Assembly (NCBI RefSeq): GCF_008065375.1
Contig: NZ_VJYI01000006.1
Location: forward strand, 512,222-576,221
Length of the DNA stretch: 64,000 nt
Direction of reading: 5' to 3'
From: Nonomuraea sp. SYSU D8015
GTDB lineage: Bacteria; Actinomycetota; Actinomycetes; Streptosporangiales; Streptosporangiaceae
A program made the position numbers and the translations under genes. The notes under the pieces are model-generated. The model saw only the letters and a list, made by a program, of their open reading frames with translations. It made no database searches and was not told where the DNA came from. Positions within the stretch are counted from its first letter, which is position 1. Every line of letters starts with the position of its first letter. This document shows, one piece after another, positions 24,990 through 33,553 of this stretch.

Positions 24990-26006
24990 ATGCCGCGCTA
25001 TCTGGCCCGCCGGCTCGGCCAGGCCCTCCTGGTCGTGGCCGGCGTGGTCATGCTCACGTTCTCCGTCATGCGGCTGGTGCCGGGCGACCCCGCGGTGGCG
25101 TACGCCGGGCCGAAGGCCACGCCCGATGAGCTGGCCGCGGTGCGCGAGCGGTTCGGCCTCGACGACCCCCTGCCGCTGCAGTTCGTGAACTACGTGCGCG
25201 ACCTGCTCACCGGCGACTGGGGCATCAGCCTGCACACCAGGCGGCCCGTGCGCGACGACCTCTACCAGGCCTTCCCCGCCTCGCTGGAGCTGGTCGGCGC
25301 GGCGCTGGTCATCGCGATCGTGGTCGGCATCCCGATCGGGGTGCTAGCCGCCCGCTATAAGACGAAATTTCCGGATTTCGGGGTGCGGTTCACCAGCATG
25401 CTGGCCGTCTCCATGCCCGTCTTCTGGCTGGCGCTGACCCTGCAGCTGGTGTTCGCCGGCAACCTGGGCTGGGTCCCGATCGCCGGCGAGTACGACTCCT
25501 CGCTCGACACCACCAGCCCTCTGACCCTCTGGACGAACATCACCATCGTCGACGCCCTCATCACCGGCAACTGGCCGATCTTCACCAGCACCCTCGAACA
25601 CCTCGTGCTGCCCGCGCTCGTCGTGGCCGCCTACCCCACGGGCGTGATCGCGCAGATGACCAGGGCGGCGCTCATCGAGGAGTCCGGCCAGGACCACGCC
25701 AGGCTGGAGCGGGCGCTTGGCTTCGGCGAGACGTCCATCCTGACCAGGTTCGCCCTGCGGCCGGCGCTGAGCCCGGTCCTGTCGCTGATCGCCCTGGTCT
25801 TCGCCTATTCGATCGTGAACGGCTTCCTCGTCGAGGCCGTCTTCAACTGGCCGGGCCTGGGCCGCTACGCCGCCGAGTCGATCAAGTCGCTGGACACGCC
25901 GGCCATCGCGGGCGTCACCCTCCTGATCGCCTTGGTGTACACCCTGGCCAACCTCGTCGTGGACCTGCTGCAGGGCGTCGTGGATCCGCGGGCGAGGGCG
26001 CGATGA
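24990..26006 (+). CDS. ABC transporter permease (DppB type)
   Basis: 338-residue inner-membrane permease. MPRYLARRLGQALLVVAGVV begins the first helix, and RLVPGDPA is the conserved DppB motif. The EAA loop is near GALGFGETSILTRFALRPA-like sequence (about 235-255). Six membrane segments are expected. Partner of the DppC-type permease, whose ATG overlaps this stop codon (ATGA). Confidence 0.94.
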   Translation: MPRYLARRLGQALLVVAGVVMLTFSVMRLVPGDPAVAYAGPKATPDELAAVRERFGLDDPLPLQFVNYVRDLLTGDWGISLHTRRPVRDDLYQAFPASLELVGAALVIAIVVGIPIGVLAARYKTKFPDFGVRFTSMLAVSMPVFWLALTLQLVFAGNLGWVPIAGEYDSSLDTTSPLTLWTNITIVDALITGNWPIFTSTLEHLVLPALVVAAYPTGVIAQMTRAALIEESGQDHARLERALGFGETSILTRFALRPALSPVLSLIALVFAYSIVNGFLVEAVFNWPGLGRYAAESIKSLDTPAIAGVTLLIALVYTLANLVVDLLQGVVDPRARAR

Positions 26007-26851
26007 CGGCCACCGGGGCGCCGCTGCGGCGCAGGCTGCCGAGGATCCCCGACCGGTTCGCCGCGCTCGGCGCAGTGATCATCGTGATCGTCGTCCTCGC
26101 CTCGCTCCTGGCTCCGTGGCTGGCGCCCTATCCCGACGATCCCAATCCGCTGGAATCTCTGCAGCCGCCGAGCGCCGCGCACTGGCTCGGGACCGACAAG
26201 GTCGGGCGGGACGTGCTCACGCAGATCCTGTACGGCGGCCGCACCTCGTTGTTCATCGCCGCCGCCGTGCTGGCCGTCTCGGCGGTGGTCGGGGTGACGC
26301 TCGGCGTGGTCGCCGGGTACGCGGGAGGCTGGATCAGAGACATGATCATGCGGGTCACGGACGTGTTCCTGGCCTTCCCCGCGCTGCTGCTCTCCCTGGC
26401 GCTGGCGGTGGTGCTGCAGCCCGGCGTGAACACCGTCGTGCTGGCCATCGCGGTGACCTGGTGGCCGTGGTACACGCGGCTGGCCGCATCCGTGGCCGCG
26501 TCGATCTCCACGCGCAGCTATGTGGACGCCGCCCGCTGCCTCGGCGTGCCGGCGCCGCTGATCATCCTCAGGCACGTGCTGCCGAACTCGCTCACCCCGG
26601 TCCTGGTCCAGATCTCGCTGGACGCGGGCGGGGTGATCCTGACCGCGGCGGCGCTGTCGTACCTGGGGCTGGGCGCGCAGGAGCCGACGGCCGAGTGGGG
26701 GCTGATGGTGCAGCAGGGCCAGACGCTCTTCACCACGAACTGGTGGGTGGTCACCTTCCCGGGGCTGGCGATCCTGGTGACGGCGTTCGCGTTCAACGTC
26801 CTCGGCGAGGGGCTGCGCAACGCGCTCGATCCCCGGAGGGCGGTCAAATGA
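26003..26851 (+). CDS. ABC transporter permease (DppC type)
   Basis: 282-residue permease. LAPYPDDPNPLESLQPPSA and HWLGTDKVGRDVLTQILYGG are the periplasmic DppC signature. The EAA motif is DAARCLGVPAPLIILRHVLP. The C terminus LGEGLRNALDPRRAVK is typical. Its stop overlaps the following ATPase start (ATGA). Confidence 0.94.
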   Translation: MTATGAPLRRRLPRIPDRFAALGAVIIVIVVLASLLAPWLAPYPDDPNPLESLQPPSAAHWLGTDKVGRDVLTQILYGGRTSLFIAAAVLAVSAVVGVTLGVVAGYAGGWIRDMIMRVTDVFLAFPALLLSLALAVVLQPGVNTVVLAIAVTWWPWYTRLAASVAASISTRSYVDAARCLGVPAPLIILRHVLPNSLTPVLVQISLDAGGVILTAAALSYLGLGAQEPTAEWGLMVQQGQTLFTTNWWVVTFPGLAILVTAFAFNVLGEGLRNALDPRRAVK

Positions 26852-27585
26852 TCGAGGTACGCGACCTCCGGGTCAGCTATGGAGGCCGGGTCGTCGCCGA
26901 CGTGCCCGAGCTCGACGTGCGGGAAGGCGAGTGCGTGGCGATCGTGGGGGAGAGCGGGTCGGGCAAGACGACCACGTTGCTGTCGTTGCTGGGCCTCACC
27001 ACAGATGCCGAAATTTCAGGACAAATCCGCGTCTGCGGGGTCGACGTCCTGACCGCCCCGCCGCGCCGCCTCCGCGAGATCCGCGGGGCCAGGGCGGCGC
27101 TCGTGATGCAGTCGCCGCAGGCCGCCCTCAGCCCCGCCACCCGCCTCGGCGTCCTCATGCGCCGCGCGCTTCGGCTCCACGGCAGGCCCGCCACGGAGCC
27201 GGCCATGGCGGAGGCCATGGAGGCCGTGCTGCTCGACCCGGCCCTCCTGCGCCGCTACCCACACGAGATCTCCGGCGGCCAGGCCCAGCGCTTCGCCATC
27301 GCGCTGGCCATCGCCCTCGGCGCGGAGGTGATCCTGGCCGACGAGCCCACGAGCGCGCTCGACGTGACCGTGCAGGCCGAGGTGGTCGGCGTGCTGCGCC
27401 GGCTCAGGGCCGAGCGCGGCCTGGCGCTCCTGCTCGTCTCTCACGACCTGGCCCTGGTGTCCACGATCGCCGACCGGGTGCTCGTCATGAAGGACGGCGC
27501 GGTGGTCGAGTCGGGGCCGGCGCCGGAGGTGCTGGCGGAGCCGTCCCACCCGTACACGCGCGAGCTGCTGGAGGCGCTGCCGTGA
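26848..27585 (+). CDS. ABC transporter ATP-binding protein (DppD type)
   Basis: 245-residue nucleotide-binding subunit. Walker A GESGSGKTTT, signature ISGGQAQR, Walker B VILADEPTSALD, H-loop SHD. It is shorter than usual DppD because the C-terminal oligopeptide/dipeptide extension with the iron-sulfur cysteines is missing. It starts by ATGA overlap with DppC and overlaps the next ATPase gene by 4 bp. Confidence 0.94.
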   Translation: MIEVRDLRVSYGGRVVADVPELDVREGECVAIVGESGSGKTTTLLSLLGLTTDAEISGQIRVCGVDVLTAPPRRLREIRGARAALVMQSPQAALSPATRLGVLMRRALRLHGRPATEPAMAEAMEAVLLDPALLRRYPHEISGGQAQRFAIALAIALGAEVILADEPTSALDVTVQAEVVGVLRRLRAERGLALLLVSHDLALVSTIADRVLVMKDGAVVESGPAPEVLAEPSHPYTRELLEALP

Positions 27586-28454
27586 CCATGCTGAGGGCCG
27601 AGCGGGTGACGCTCGGGTACGGCAAGCGCCCGGTCGTGCACGACGTCTCCCTGGACGTCACGGAGGGCGGCGTCGGGCTGATCGGGGAGAGCGGGTCGGG
27701 CAAGACGACGCTGGCGCGCGCCTTCCTGGGCCTCCTCAGCCCGATGTCCGGGACCATCTGGTACGGCGACCAAACGCTGAAAAGTGTGGATATGCGGAAG
27801 TTCCGCAAGGACGTTCAACCGGTCTTCCAAGCCGAGTCCCTCGATCCCCGGATGCGCATCGGCAGTTCCATCGCCGAGGCCCTCCCCAGAGCGGCCAGAT
27901 CGAGGGTGGGGGAGCTGCTCGAACAGGTGGGCCTGGACCCCGGGCTGGCCGCCCGCAGGCCGCACCAGCTCTCCGGCGGCCAGCGCCAGCGCGTGGTGAT
28001 CGCCAGGGCCCTGGCCGTCGGCCCCCGCCTGCTCATCCTCGACGAGCCCACCAGCGCGCTCGACGTGACGGTCCAGGCCAAGATCCTCGATCTGCTGGCG
28101 GGGCTGGACACCGAGCGCCTGCTCATCACCCACAACCTCGCGGTCGTGGAGCGGCTCTGCCGCACCTCGCACGTGCTCTTCGCGGGCCGCGTCGTCGAGT
28201 CGGGTCCCACGGCCGACCTGCTGGCCAAGCCCGCCCACCCGTACACCAAGGCCCTGCGTGACGCCGTGCCGAAGCTCGGCGGCCCCCCGCCTGAGGCCAG
28301 GGGCAGGACGGAGGCCGTTCCGGCGGCGACGGGATGCCCGTACCGGCTGCGCTGCCCGCTTTCCGTGCCGGAGTGCGAGCAGGCGCCGCCTCTACGGGCC
28401 TTGGAGAGCCGTCAGGTGGCCTGCCACCGGGCGGAGGAGGTTCTGCTCACTTGA
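27582..28454 (+). CDS. ABC transporter ATP-binding protein (DppF type)
   Basis: 290-residue nucleotide-binding subunit. Walker A GESGSGKTTL, signature LSGGQRQR, Walker B LLILDEPTSALD, H-loop THN. The C-terminal extension CPYRLRCPLSVPEC carries cysteines like those in DppD/DppF proteins. GTG at 27582 overlaps the upstream stop; ATG at 27588 is an alternative. Last gene of the operon; its stop faces the end of a broken marR gene. Confidence 0.94.
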   Translation: MTMLRAERVTLGYGKRPVVHDVSLDVTEGGVGLIGESGSGKTTLARAFLGLLSPMSGTIWYGDQTLKSVDMRKFRKDVQPVFQAESLDPRMRIGSSIAEALPRAARSRVGELLEQVGLDPGLAARRPHQLSGGQRQRVVIARALAVGPRLLILDEPTSALDVTVQAKILDLLAGLDTERLLITHNLAVVERLCRTSHVLFAGRVVESGPTADLLAKPAHPYTKALRDAVPKLGGPPPEARGRTEAVPAATGCPYRLRCPLSVPECEQAPPLRALESRQVACHRAEEVLLT

Positions 28455-28740
28455 TGACCCTCTGAGCCCTCAAGTGGGCGCAGACGTCGTCCGTGAGCTT
28501 CTCCATCAACCGGGTGAGCTCCGCCCGGTCCGCCGCCGACCAGCCGGCCATCGCGCCCCCGAACCAGTCGGTGGTCACTTTGCGGCACCTGTCCGCCACC
28601 TCGGTGGGCGCGATGCGCCAGGCTCGGCCGTCGTCGGGGTCGCGGACGCGCTCGACCAGGCCGCGCTGCTCCAGGGCGGCGACGTGCCTGGTGACGTGCG
28701 GGCTCTCGACCTGCAGGGCCTCCGCGATCGCGCCGACATG
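28447..28740 (-). pseudogene. MarR-family regulator, 5'-truncated
   Basis: The minus-strand reading frame codes for HVGAIAEALQVESPHVTRHV, AALEQRGLVERVRDPDDGRA and a C-terminal helix ending HLRAQRVIK, the recognition helix, wing and dimerisation end of a MarR protein. The first about 50 residues are missing: an in-frame TGA stands directly before the His codon and no usable start follows. The break lies at a 9-bp sequence (GTCACAGCG, 28740-28748) repeated at the end of the DUF742 gene, which points to a deletion. Confidence 0.65.
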
Positions 28741-28745
28741 TCACA

Positions 28746-28773
28746 GCGGTCTGAGAAGTCGGCATCAGACCGC
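28746..28773 (-). terminator. Perfect 9-bp hairpin downstream of the DUF742 gene
   Basis: GCGGTCTGA (28746-28754) pairs fully with TCAGACCGC (28765-28773), loop of 10. It lies 5 bp after the DUF742 stop on the minus strand, between two copies of GTCACAGCG. A terminator for the kinase/DUF742 operon is the simplest reading. Confidence 0.6.
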
Positions 28774-28777
28774 CACG

Positions 28778-29137
28778 TCACAGCGCCTTCAGCCCGCTGA
28801 TCACCTCCAGCAGCACCTTGGCGTCCGGCGCGGGAGGCGGGTGCTCGACCTGGACGAGCTGCTGCGCGTGCAGGTCGCCCACCAGCACCCGGACCACCCC
28901 GATGGGCAGGTTGAGCTCGGCGGCCACGTCCACGAGCCGGGTCGGCTTCGTGCACATCTGCAGGATGATCAGATGCTCGGGCCCGAGGCCGACCGGCGGC
29001 GTGAGACCGCCGGCGGTGATGATCACCGCGATGAGGTCGATCGCCTCGCTCGCGGGGACCGTACGGCCCCTGGTCAGCAGGTAGGCGGGGACGATCGGAC
29101 CGGCGTCCTCGTCCAGCCAGCGCTCGTCACGACTCAC
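28778..29137 (-). CDS. DUF742 protein (conservon CvnC type)
   Basis: 119 residues. GPIVPAYLLTRGRTVP, then a winged-helix region DVAAELNLPIGVVRVLVGDL and VQVEHPPPAPDAKVLLEVI are typical of DUF742, the third component of actinomycete conservons, which relay signals from a membrane sensor kinase. GTG start overlaps the sensor gene stop by 11 bp. The roadblock/LC7 and GTPase genes that normally accompany it are absent here. Confidence 0.93.
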   Translation of the reverse strand: MSRDERWLDEDAGPIVPAYLLTRGRTVPASEAIDLIAVIITAGGLTPPVGLGPEHLIILQMCTKPTRLVDVAAELNLPIGVVRVLVGDLHAQQLVQVEHPPPAPDAKVLLEVISGLKAL

Positions 29138-31016
29138 TTCGCACCACCCGCATGGGGCGCACCGGCTCCTCCGCCGGAGCGGGATCCTCGGGCTCGGCCA
29201 CGTGCTCTTCCGGGATCAACACGATCGCGGTGGTCCCTCCATATGGTGAACCGCGCAATGTCACGCGGATGTTGTGCCTGGCGGCCAGGCGGGAGACGAC
29301 GAAAAGGCCGAGCCGATCGCTGTCGGCCAGGTCGAACTCCGGGGGGCTGGCAAGCCGCTCGTTGTAGTCGGCCAGCTCCTCTGCGCTCATCCCGAACCCG
29401 CGGTCCTCGACCTCGAAGACGAAGCCCCGGGCCGCCGACTCGCCGCGCACGATGACCGGGGTCTGCGCGGGGGAGTAGACGGTGGCGTTCTCGATGAGCT
29501 CGGCGATCAGGTGGATCACGTCACCGACCACGGGCCCGGCGAGGCGCTTGCCGGGCATCGGCTCGACGGTGACCCGCTTGTAGTCCTCCACCTCGGCCGC
29601 CGCGCCGCGGGCCACGTCGAGCAGCGGCACCGGCCGGCTCCAGCCGCGGCCCGGCGTGGCGCCGGACAGGATGATCAGGCCCTCCGCGTGGCGGCGCATG
29701 CGGGTGGTGAGGTGGTCGAGCTTGAACAGGTCCTCCAGGGCCTCGGGCTCGGTCGCCCGGTGCTGCATCTCCTGGAGCTGGATGCGCTGGCGGTGCAGCA
29801 GGGTCTGGCTGCGCCGGGCCAGGTTGCGGAACACGTGGCCGACGCCCTCGCTGAGCTGCGCCTGCCCGACCGCGGCCTCCACGGCGGTCTGCTGGACGGT
29901 GGAGAACGCCTGGCCCACGTCGTCGATCTCGGTCGTGGTGCTCGCCACCGACAGCTCCGGCATCTCGACCTTCTCGCCCTTGCGCAGCTTGGCGACCACG
30001 TCCGGCAGCCGTTCCTGGGCCACCTCCAGCGCGACCAGCCGGAGCGCGCCCAGCTCCTTCGACAGCCGGTTGCCCATCCGCAGGGAGAACACGATCGACA
30101 CGACCACCAGCGCCAGGCACAGGCCCGCCAGCATGAAGGCGCGGTTGAGCACCTCGTCGGCCACCGGCTCGGCACGCGCGTTCAGCATCTCGCTGGCCCG
30201 CATCTGCACGGCGTTGAAGGACTTCGCCAGCCCCTCCGTCGTGCTGAGCCACGCCGCGGGCGTGGCGCCGGCGATGATCTGGTCCTCCATCATCCGCATC
30301 CGCTGGTAGGCGGCGGAGGTGATCAGGGCGACGTTGGCGTCGCGCAGGACCGGGTCGAGTTCGGTGAGCGACTGGTCGATCAGGAAGCGCCGGTTGCCGA
30401 CGATCTGGGTGAACAGCCTGCGCTCCGCGGCCGTGACCGGGCCGAGCGCGATGGCCTGCTCCCTGGTCAGCAGCTCCTTGGCGTATCCCATGTCGATGAC
30501 CACGCGGGACTGCTCGTAGATCGGGATGTCGTCGATCAGCGCGACGTGCCGGTGCAGGCTGAAGATCGTGTCGATGATCGCGTTGTACGCCTCCACGGTG
30601 TGCAGACGGTCGAACAGGCCCGTGTCGATCTCTCCCCTGATCGCGTCGAGCCTGTCGAGCTGCGTGTACACCGCGTCCACCTGTGTGCGGATCTCTTCCG
30701 ATCGGTCCTTGGAGTTGCTGGAGAGCTGCCTGAACGTGTCCCTGGCGGCGTCTGTACGGGTGCGCTGCTCGGTGACGGCTGAGCTGCCGGCCGCCCGGCG
30801 CAGGAGCTTGGCCGAAACGAGACGCTCACGCTGGATCTCGCTGATCAGTTTGTACGCGGGATGACGGAGGTTCGTCCAGAGTGTCTTGTATTCGCGTAGC
30901 TCCAAACCCTCCGATGCGGTGACGGCGGTGATGACCCCCCACAACACCACCATGGAGGTCAGCGGCACCAGCAGTAGTCCGATGATCTTCAAGCGGATCG
31001 TTCGGCTACGACCCAT
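29127..31016 (-). CDS. Nitrate/nitrite-sensing-domain sensor histidine kinase (conservon CvnA type)
   Basis: 629-residue membrane sensor. Membrane span 1 is about 10-32 (LLLVPLTSMVVLWGVI), an extracellular NIT domain covers about 50-290, span 2 is about 300-322, followed by a HAMP-like linker and a HATPase domain with N box HLIAELIENATVYS, DRGFGMS and DRLGLFVVSRLA. The acidic/Pro tail (EPEDPAPAEEP) is usual. A phospho-accepting His is not obvious, as in other conservon kinases. Operon with DUF742; 171 bp from a divergent substrate-binding protein gene. Confidence 0.92.
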   Translation of the reverse strand: MGRSRTIRLKIIGLLLVPLTSMVVLWGVITAVTASEGLELREYKTLWTNLRHPAYKLISEIQRERLVSAKLLRRAAGSSAVTEQRTRTDAARDTFRQLSSNSKDRSEEIRTQVDAVYTQLDRLDAIRGEIDTGLFDRLHTVEAYNAIIDTIFSLHRHVALIDDIPIYEQSRVVIDMGYAKELLTREQAIALGPVTAAERRLFTQIVGNRRFLIDQSLTELDPVLRDANVALITSAAYQRMRMMEDQIIAGATPAAWLSTTEGLAKSFNAVQMRASEMLNARAEPVADEVLNRAFMLAGLCLALVVVSIVFSLRMGNRLSKELGALRLVALEVAQERLPDVVAKLRKGEKVEMPELSVASTTTEIDDVGQAFSTVQQTAVEAAVGQAQLSEGVGHVFRNLARRSQTLLHRQRIQLQEMQHRATEPEALEDLFKLDHLTTRMRRHAEGLIILSGATPGRGWSRPVPLLDVARGAAAEVEDYKRVTVEPMPGKRLAGPVVGDVIHLIAELIENATVYSPAQTPVIVRGESAARGFVFEVEDRGFGMSAEELADYNERLASPPEFDLADSDRLGLFVVSRLAARHNIRVTLRGSPYGGTTAIVLIPEEHVAEPEDPAPAEEPVRPMRVVRSES

Positions 31017-31187
31017 GGCACCTCACTCCGGTCGGTCCCCTGCTGGCAACCCCGGACGGGACAGGCCCCGAGGATAGCAATTCGATCACCAAAATGCCCA
31101 ATTTTTCGGGACTTTTGGACACGTGCTCCCGGCTTTCGTGATCTTGGAGTAGGTTTCCCGGGTACATCGCCGAGAGAGGGAGATGCG

Positions 31188-32747
31188 TTGCGCCGTCGTC
31201 TCGCAGCGGCCGCCGCGCTGCTGCTCCTCGCGGCCTGCGCACCGGCCCCCGAGCCACCGCGGGCGCCGGCGGGCGAGGCGCCGTTCGTCCAGGTCCGGAA
31301 CCTGGAGGTCATCACGGAGTGGGACCCCAGCCTCTCCTACTCCAACGAGCTCGTCGCCTTCCAGAACATCTACGAGACGCTCACCTTCTGGAACCCGGTC
31401 ACCAAGAAGTCCGCCCCGCGCCTGGCCACGTCGTGGCGGGCCTCGGCCGACGGCCGGACCTGGACGTTCAACCTGCGCCCCGGCGTGACGTTCCACACCG
31501 GCCGGCCGCTGGACGCCGAGGCGGTCAAGGCGTCGATCGAGCGCACGATGGCGGCCAGGACCGGCGCCTCCTACATCTGGGACGCCGTCTCCTCCATCAG
31601 GGCCGAGAGCCCGTCGACCGTGACCTTCACCCTGAAATACCCGGTGCCCCTGGACCTGGTGGCCTCCTCCGGGTACGCGGCCTACATCTACGACACCAAG
31701 GCGGCCCCCGACCTCGGGAAGTGGTTCAAGGAGGGCAGGGACGCGGGCTCCGGGCCGTACACGGTGGCCAGGTGGCAGAAGGGCAAGGAGGAGGAGCTCA
31801 CGCTCAAGGCGTACGACAAGTATTGGGGCGGCTGGGACAAGCCCCACTACAACATGGTCAAATACCGCGTCGTCCCCGACCCCGACCGGGCCTGGCAGCT
31901 GCTGCTGCGCGGTGAGGCGACCTACGTCGAGCGGCTCAACCCGCGCCTGTTCGCCAAGGCGCGGGTCACGCCCGGCGTGCGCACGTCGGAGCGGCCCTCG
32001 TTCAAGACCGCGATGATGCTGTTCAACACCGCCGAAGGCCCCATGAAGGACGTGCGGGTACGCCGCGCCATCCAGAAGGCCGTCGACTACCGGGGCCTGC
32101 TCAAGGACCTGAAGGGCGCCGGATCACGGGCCAGCGGCGTCATCCCCGAGGGCCTGATGGGCCACGTGCCCGGCCGGACGCCCCGCCAGGACCTGGCCGC
32201 CACGGAGCGGCTGCTGCGCCGGGCCGGGTACGGGCCGGGAGGCCGGCCGCTGCGGCTGCGCCTGACGTACGGGGAGGGCGACACCGACTGGCGCCTGCTG
32301 GCCACGCGGCTGGAGGCCACGCTGAAGCCGCTCAACGTCACGGTCGAGTCCCGCGCCATGACCTGGATCGCGCAGTGGGACCTGGGCAAGAAGCGCGGCC
32401 AGGACATCTTCGTGATGTATTGGTGGCCCGACTACGCCGACGGCTACTCCTACTTCGGCAACGTCTTCCACAGCGGGAACCCGCCGGTGTTCAACCTGAC
32501 CTACCTCGACGACCCGGGGCTGGACGCGCTGCTCGAGACGGTGCCCGAGCTGACCGTGACCGACAAGCAGGCGGCGCAGCGGGCGTACGAGCAGGCCACC
32601 CGGTGGGTGCTGGACCAGCGGGCCGCCGCCGCGCTGCCCTGGGTGGTCAACTATCAGCGCGCCTACCAGGGCGGCATCCAGGGCTACGTCGACAACCCGG
32701 CCTACCCCGACGTCGTCTTCGCCTACGACCTGCGCCCCTCCGGCTGA
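31188..32747 (+). CDS. Orphan ABC substrate-binding lipoprotein, paralogue of the protein at 23379-24986
   Basis: About 519-residue SBP_bac_5 family lipoprotein. Signal peptide LRRRLAAAAALLLLAAC ends in lipobox LAAC. It shares many blocks with the operon-encoded protein: EWDPSLSYSNELVAFQNIYE, SYIWDAV, ASSGYAAYIYD, WQKGKEEELTLKAYDKYWGG, QDIFVMYWWPDY. No permease or ATPase genes follow, so it may use the importer encoded at 24990-28454 or feed the divergent sensor kinase. TTG start at 31188 follows GAGAGGGAGA. Confidence 0.9.
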   Translation: MRRRLAAAAALLLLAACAPAPEPPRAPAGEAPFVQVRNLEVITEWDPSLSYSNELVAFQNIYETLTFWNPVTKKSAPRLATSWRASADGRTWTFNLRPGVTFHTGRPLDAEAVKASIERTMAARTGASYIWDAVSSIRAESPSTVTFTLKYPVPLDLVASSGYAAYIYDTKAAPDLGKWFKEGRDAGSGPYTVARWQKGKEEELTLKAYDKYWGGWDKPHYNMVKYRVVPDPDRAWQLLLRGEATYVERLNPRLFAKARVTPGVRTSERPSFKTAMMLFNTAEGPMKDVRVRRAIQKAVDYRGLLKDLKGAGSRASGVIPEGLMGHVPGRTPRQDLAATERLLRRAGYGPGGRPLRLRLTYGEGDTDWRLLATRLEATLKPLNVTVESRAMTWIAQWDLGKKRGQDIFVMYWWPDYADGYSYFGNVFHSGNPPVFNLTYLDDPGLDALLETVPELTVTDKQAAQRAYEQATRWVLDQRAAAALPWVVNYQRAYQGGIQGYVDNPAYPDVVFAYDLRPSG

Positions 32748-32908
32748 CCGTCACCAGGCGACGGCGCTCCCTCGACCCTTTCGCGGAGCTTGGTCCTGAT
32801 CTCCTCGGGAGTGTAGGCGCGGCGGCGGCGTTCGGCACGCGCGATCACCACTCCCGTGGCCGCCACACCCATGATTCCCGCCAGACCGAGCATCTTCCAC
32901 CAGCGCAT
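32723..32908 (-). CDS. Small single-span membrane protein
   Basis: 61 residues: MRWWKMLGLAGIMGVAATGV spans the membrane, then a basic stretch ARAERRRRAYTPEEIRTKLR and a polar tail. It resembles small actinomycete proteins of unknown function with the ending EEIRxxLHER. Its 3' end overlaps the substrate-binding gene on the other strand by 25 bp. Transcription probably starts at or next to the ATG from the palindromic element at 32911-32922. Confidence 0.65.
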   Translation of the reverse strand: MRWWKMLGLAGIMGVAATGVVIARAERRRRAYTPEEIRTKLRERVEGAPSPGDGQPEGRRS

Positions 32909-32910
32909 GT

Positions 32911-32922
32911 TGCCTAGGCTAG
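32911..32922. promoter_or_regulatory. Overlapping divergent -10 elements for two leaderless genes
   Basis: GCCTAGGC (32912-32919) is a palindrome within TTGCCTAGGCTAG. On the plus strand TAGGCT (32915-32920) is a TANNNT -10 box whose expected start site is the GTG at 32927. On the minus strand TAGCCT (32921 down to 32916) predicts a start at 32909, next to the ATG at 32908. Confidence 0.5.
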
Positions 32923-32926
32923 CGTT

Positions 32927-33553
32927 GTGCTGACTCTCGACGAGGCCGTCAAGGTGACGCGGACCGGCGATCTCTGGATCTTCCGCGGGCGTTCGGTGCC
33001 CGACCGCGCGATTCAGACGATGACCAACAGCCCGGTCAACCACGTGGGCATGGCCATCGTGATCGAGGACCTGCCGCCCATGATGTGGCACGCCGAGCTC
33101 GGCAGGTCGCTGCCGGATCTGTGGGCGGGCGCGCACCATCGCGGGGTGCAGCTGCACGACCTGCGTGACGCGGTCACGGTGTGGGCGGACAAATACGGCC
33201 AGAGGGCCTGGCTGCGCCAGCTGGAGCCGGAGGCCACGCCGGAGATGGAGGACGCCGCCCTGCGCACGGTCGCCCGGCTCGACGGCACCCCGTTCCCGTC
33301 CACGGCCCGCCTGGCGGCCCGCTGGTTCCGGGGGCGCGTCCCGCGCCGGACCCGCAAGGAGGCCACGCTCGAGAGCGCCTACTGCGCCGAGGTCGTGGCG
33401 GTCACGTACGAGGCGATGGGGCTGCTGCCGGCCGGCCGCCGCCCCAACTGGTACGACCCGGGCAGGTTCTGGAGCGGCGACGACCTCGAGCTGCTCGCCG
33501 GCCGCAGGCTCGGCAACGAGATCACCGTGGGAGTGGAACGCACGCGGGCCTGA
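32927..33553 (+). CDS. Probable permuted papain-fold (YiiX/NlpC-P60-like) protein
   Basis: 208 residues. SPVNHVGMAIVIED places a His before a later ESAYCAEVVAVTYEAMGLL Cys, the order seen in circularly permuted papain-fold proteins such as YiiX; MWHAEL is a second candidate site. Such proteins are putative amidases or lipid hydrolases. GTG at 32927 coincides with a predicted transcription start. Its 3' end overlaps the convergent MFS gene by 32 bp. Confidence 0.6.
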   Translation: MLTLDEAVKVTRTGDLWIFRGRSVPDRAIQTMTNSPVNHVGMAIVIEDLPPMMWHAELGRSLPDLWAGAHHRGVQLHDLRDAVTVWADKYGQRAWLRQLEPEATPEMEDAALRTVARLDGTPFPSTARLAARWFRGRVPRRTRKEATLESAYCAEVVAVTYEAMGLLPAGRRPNWYDPGRFWSGDDLELLAGRRLGNEITVGVERTRA

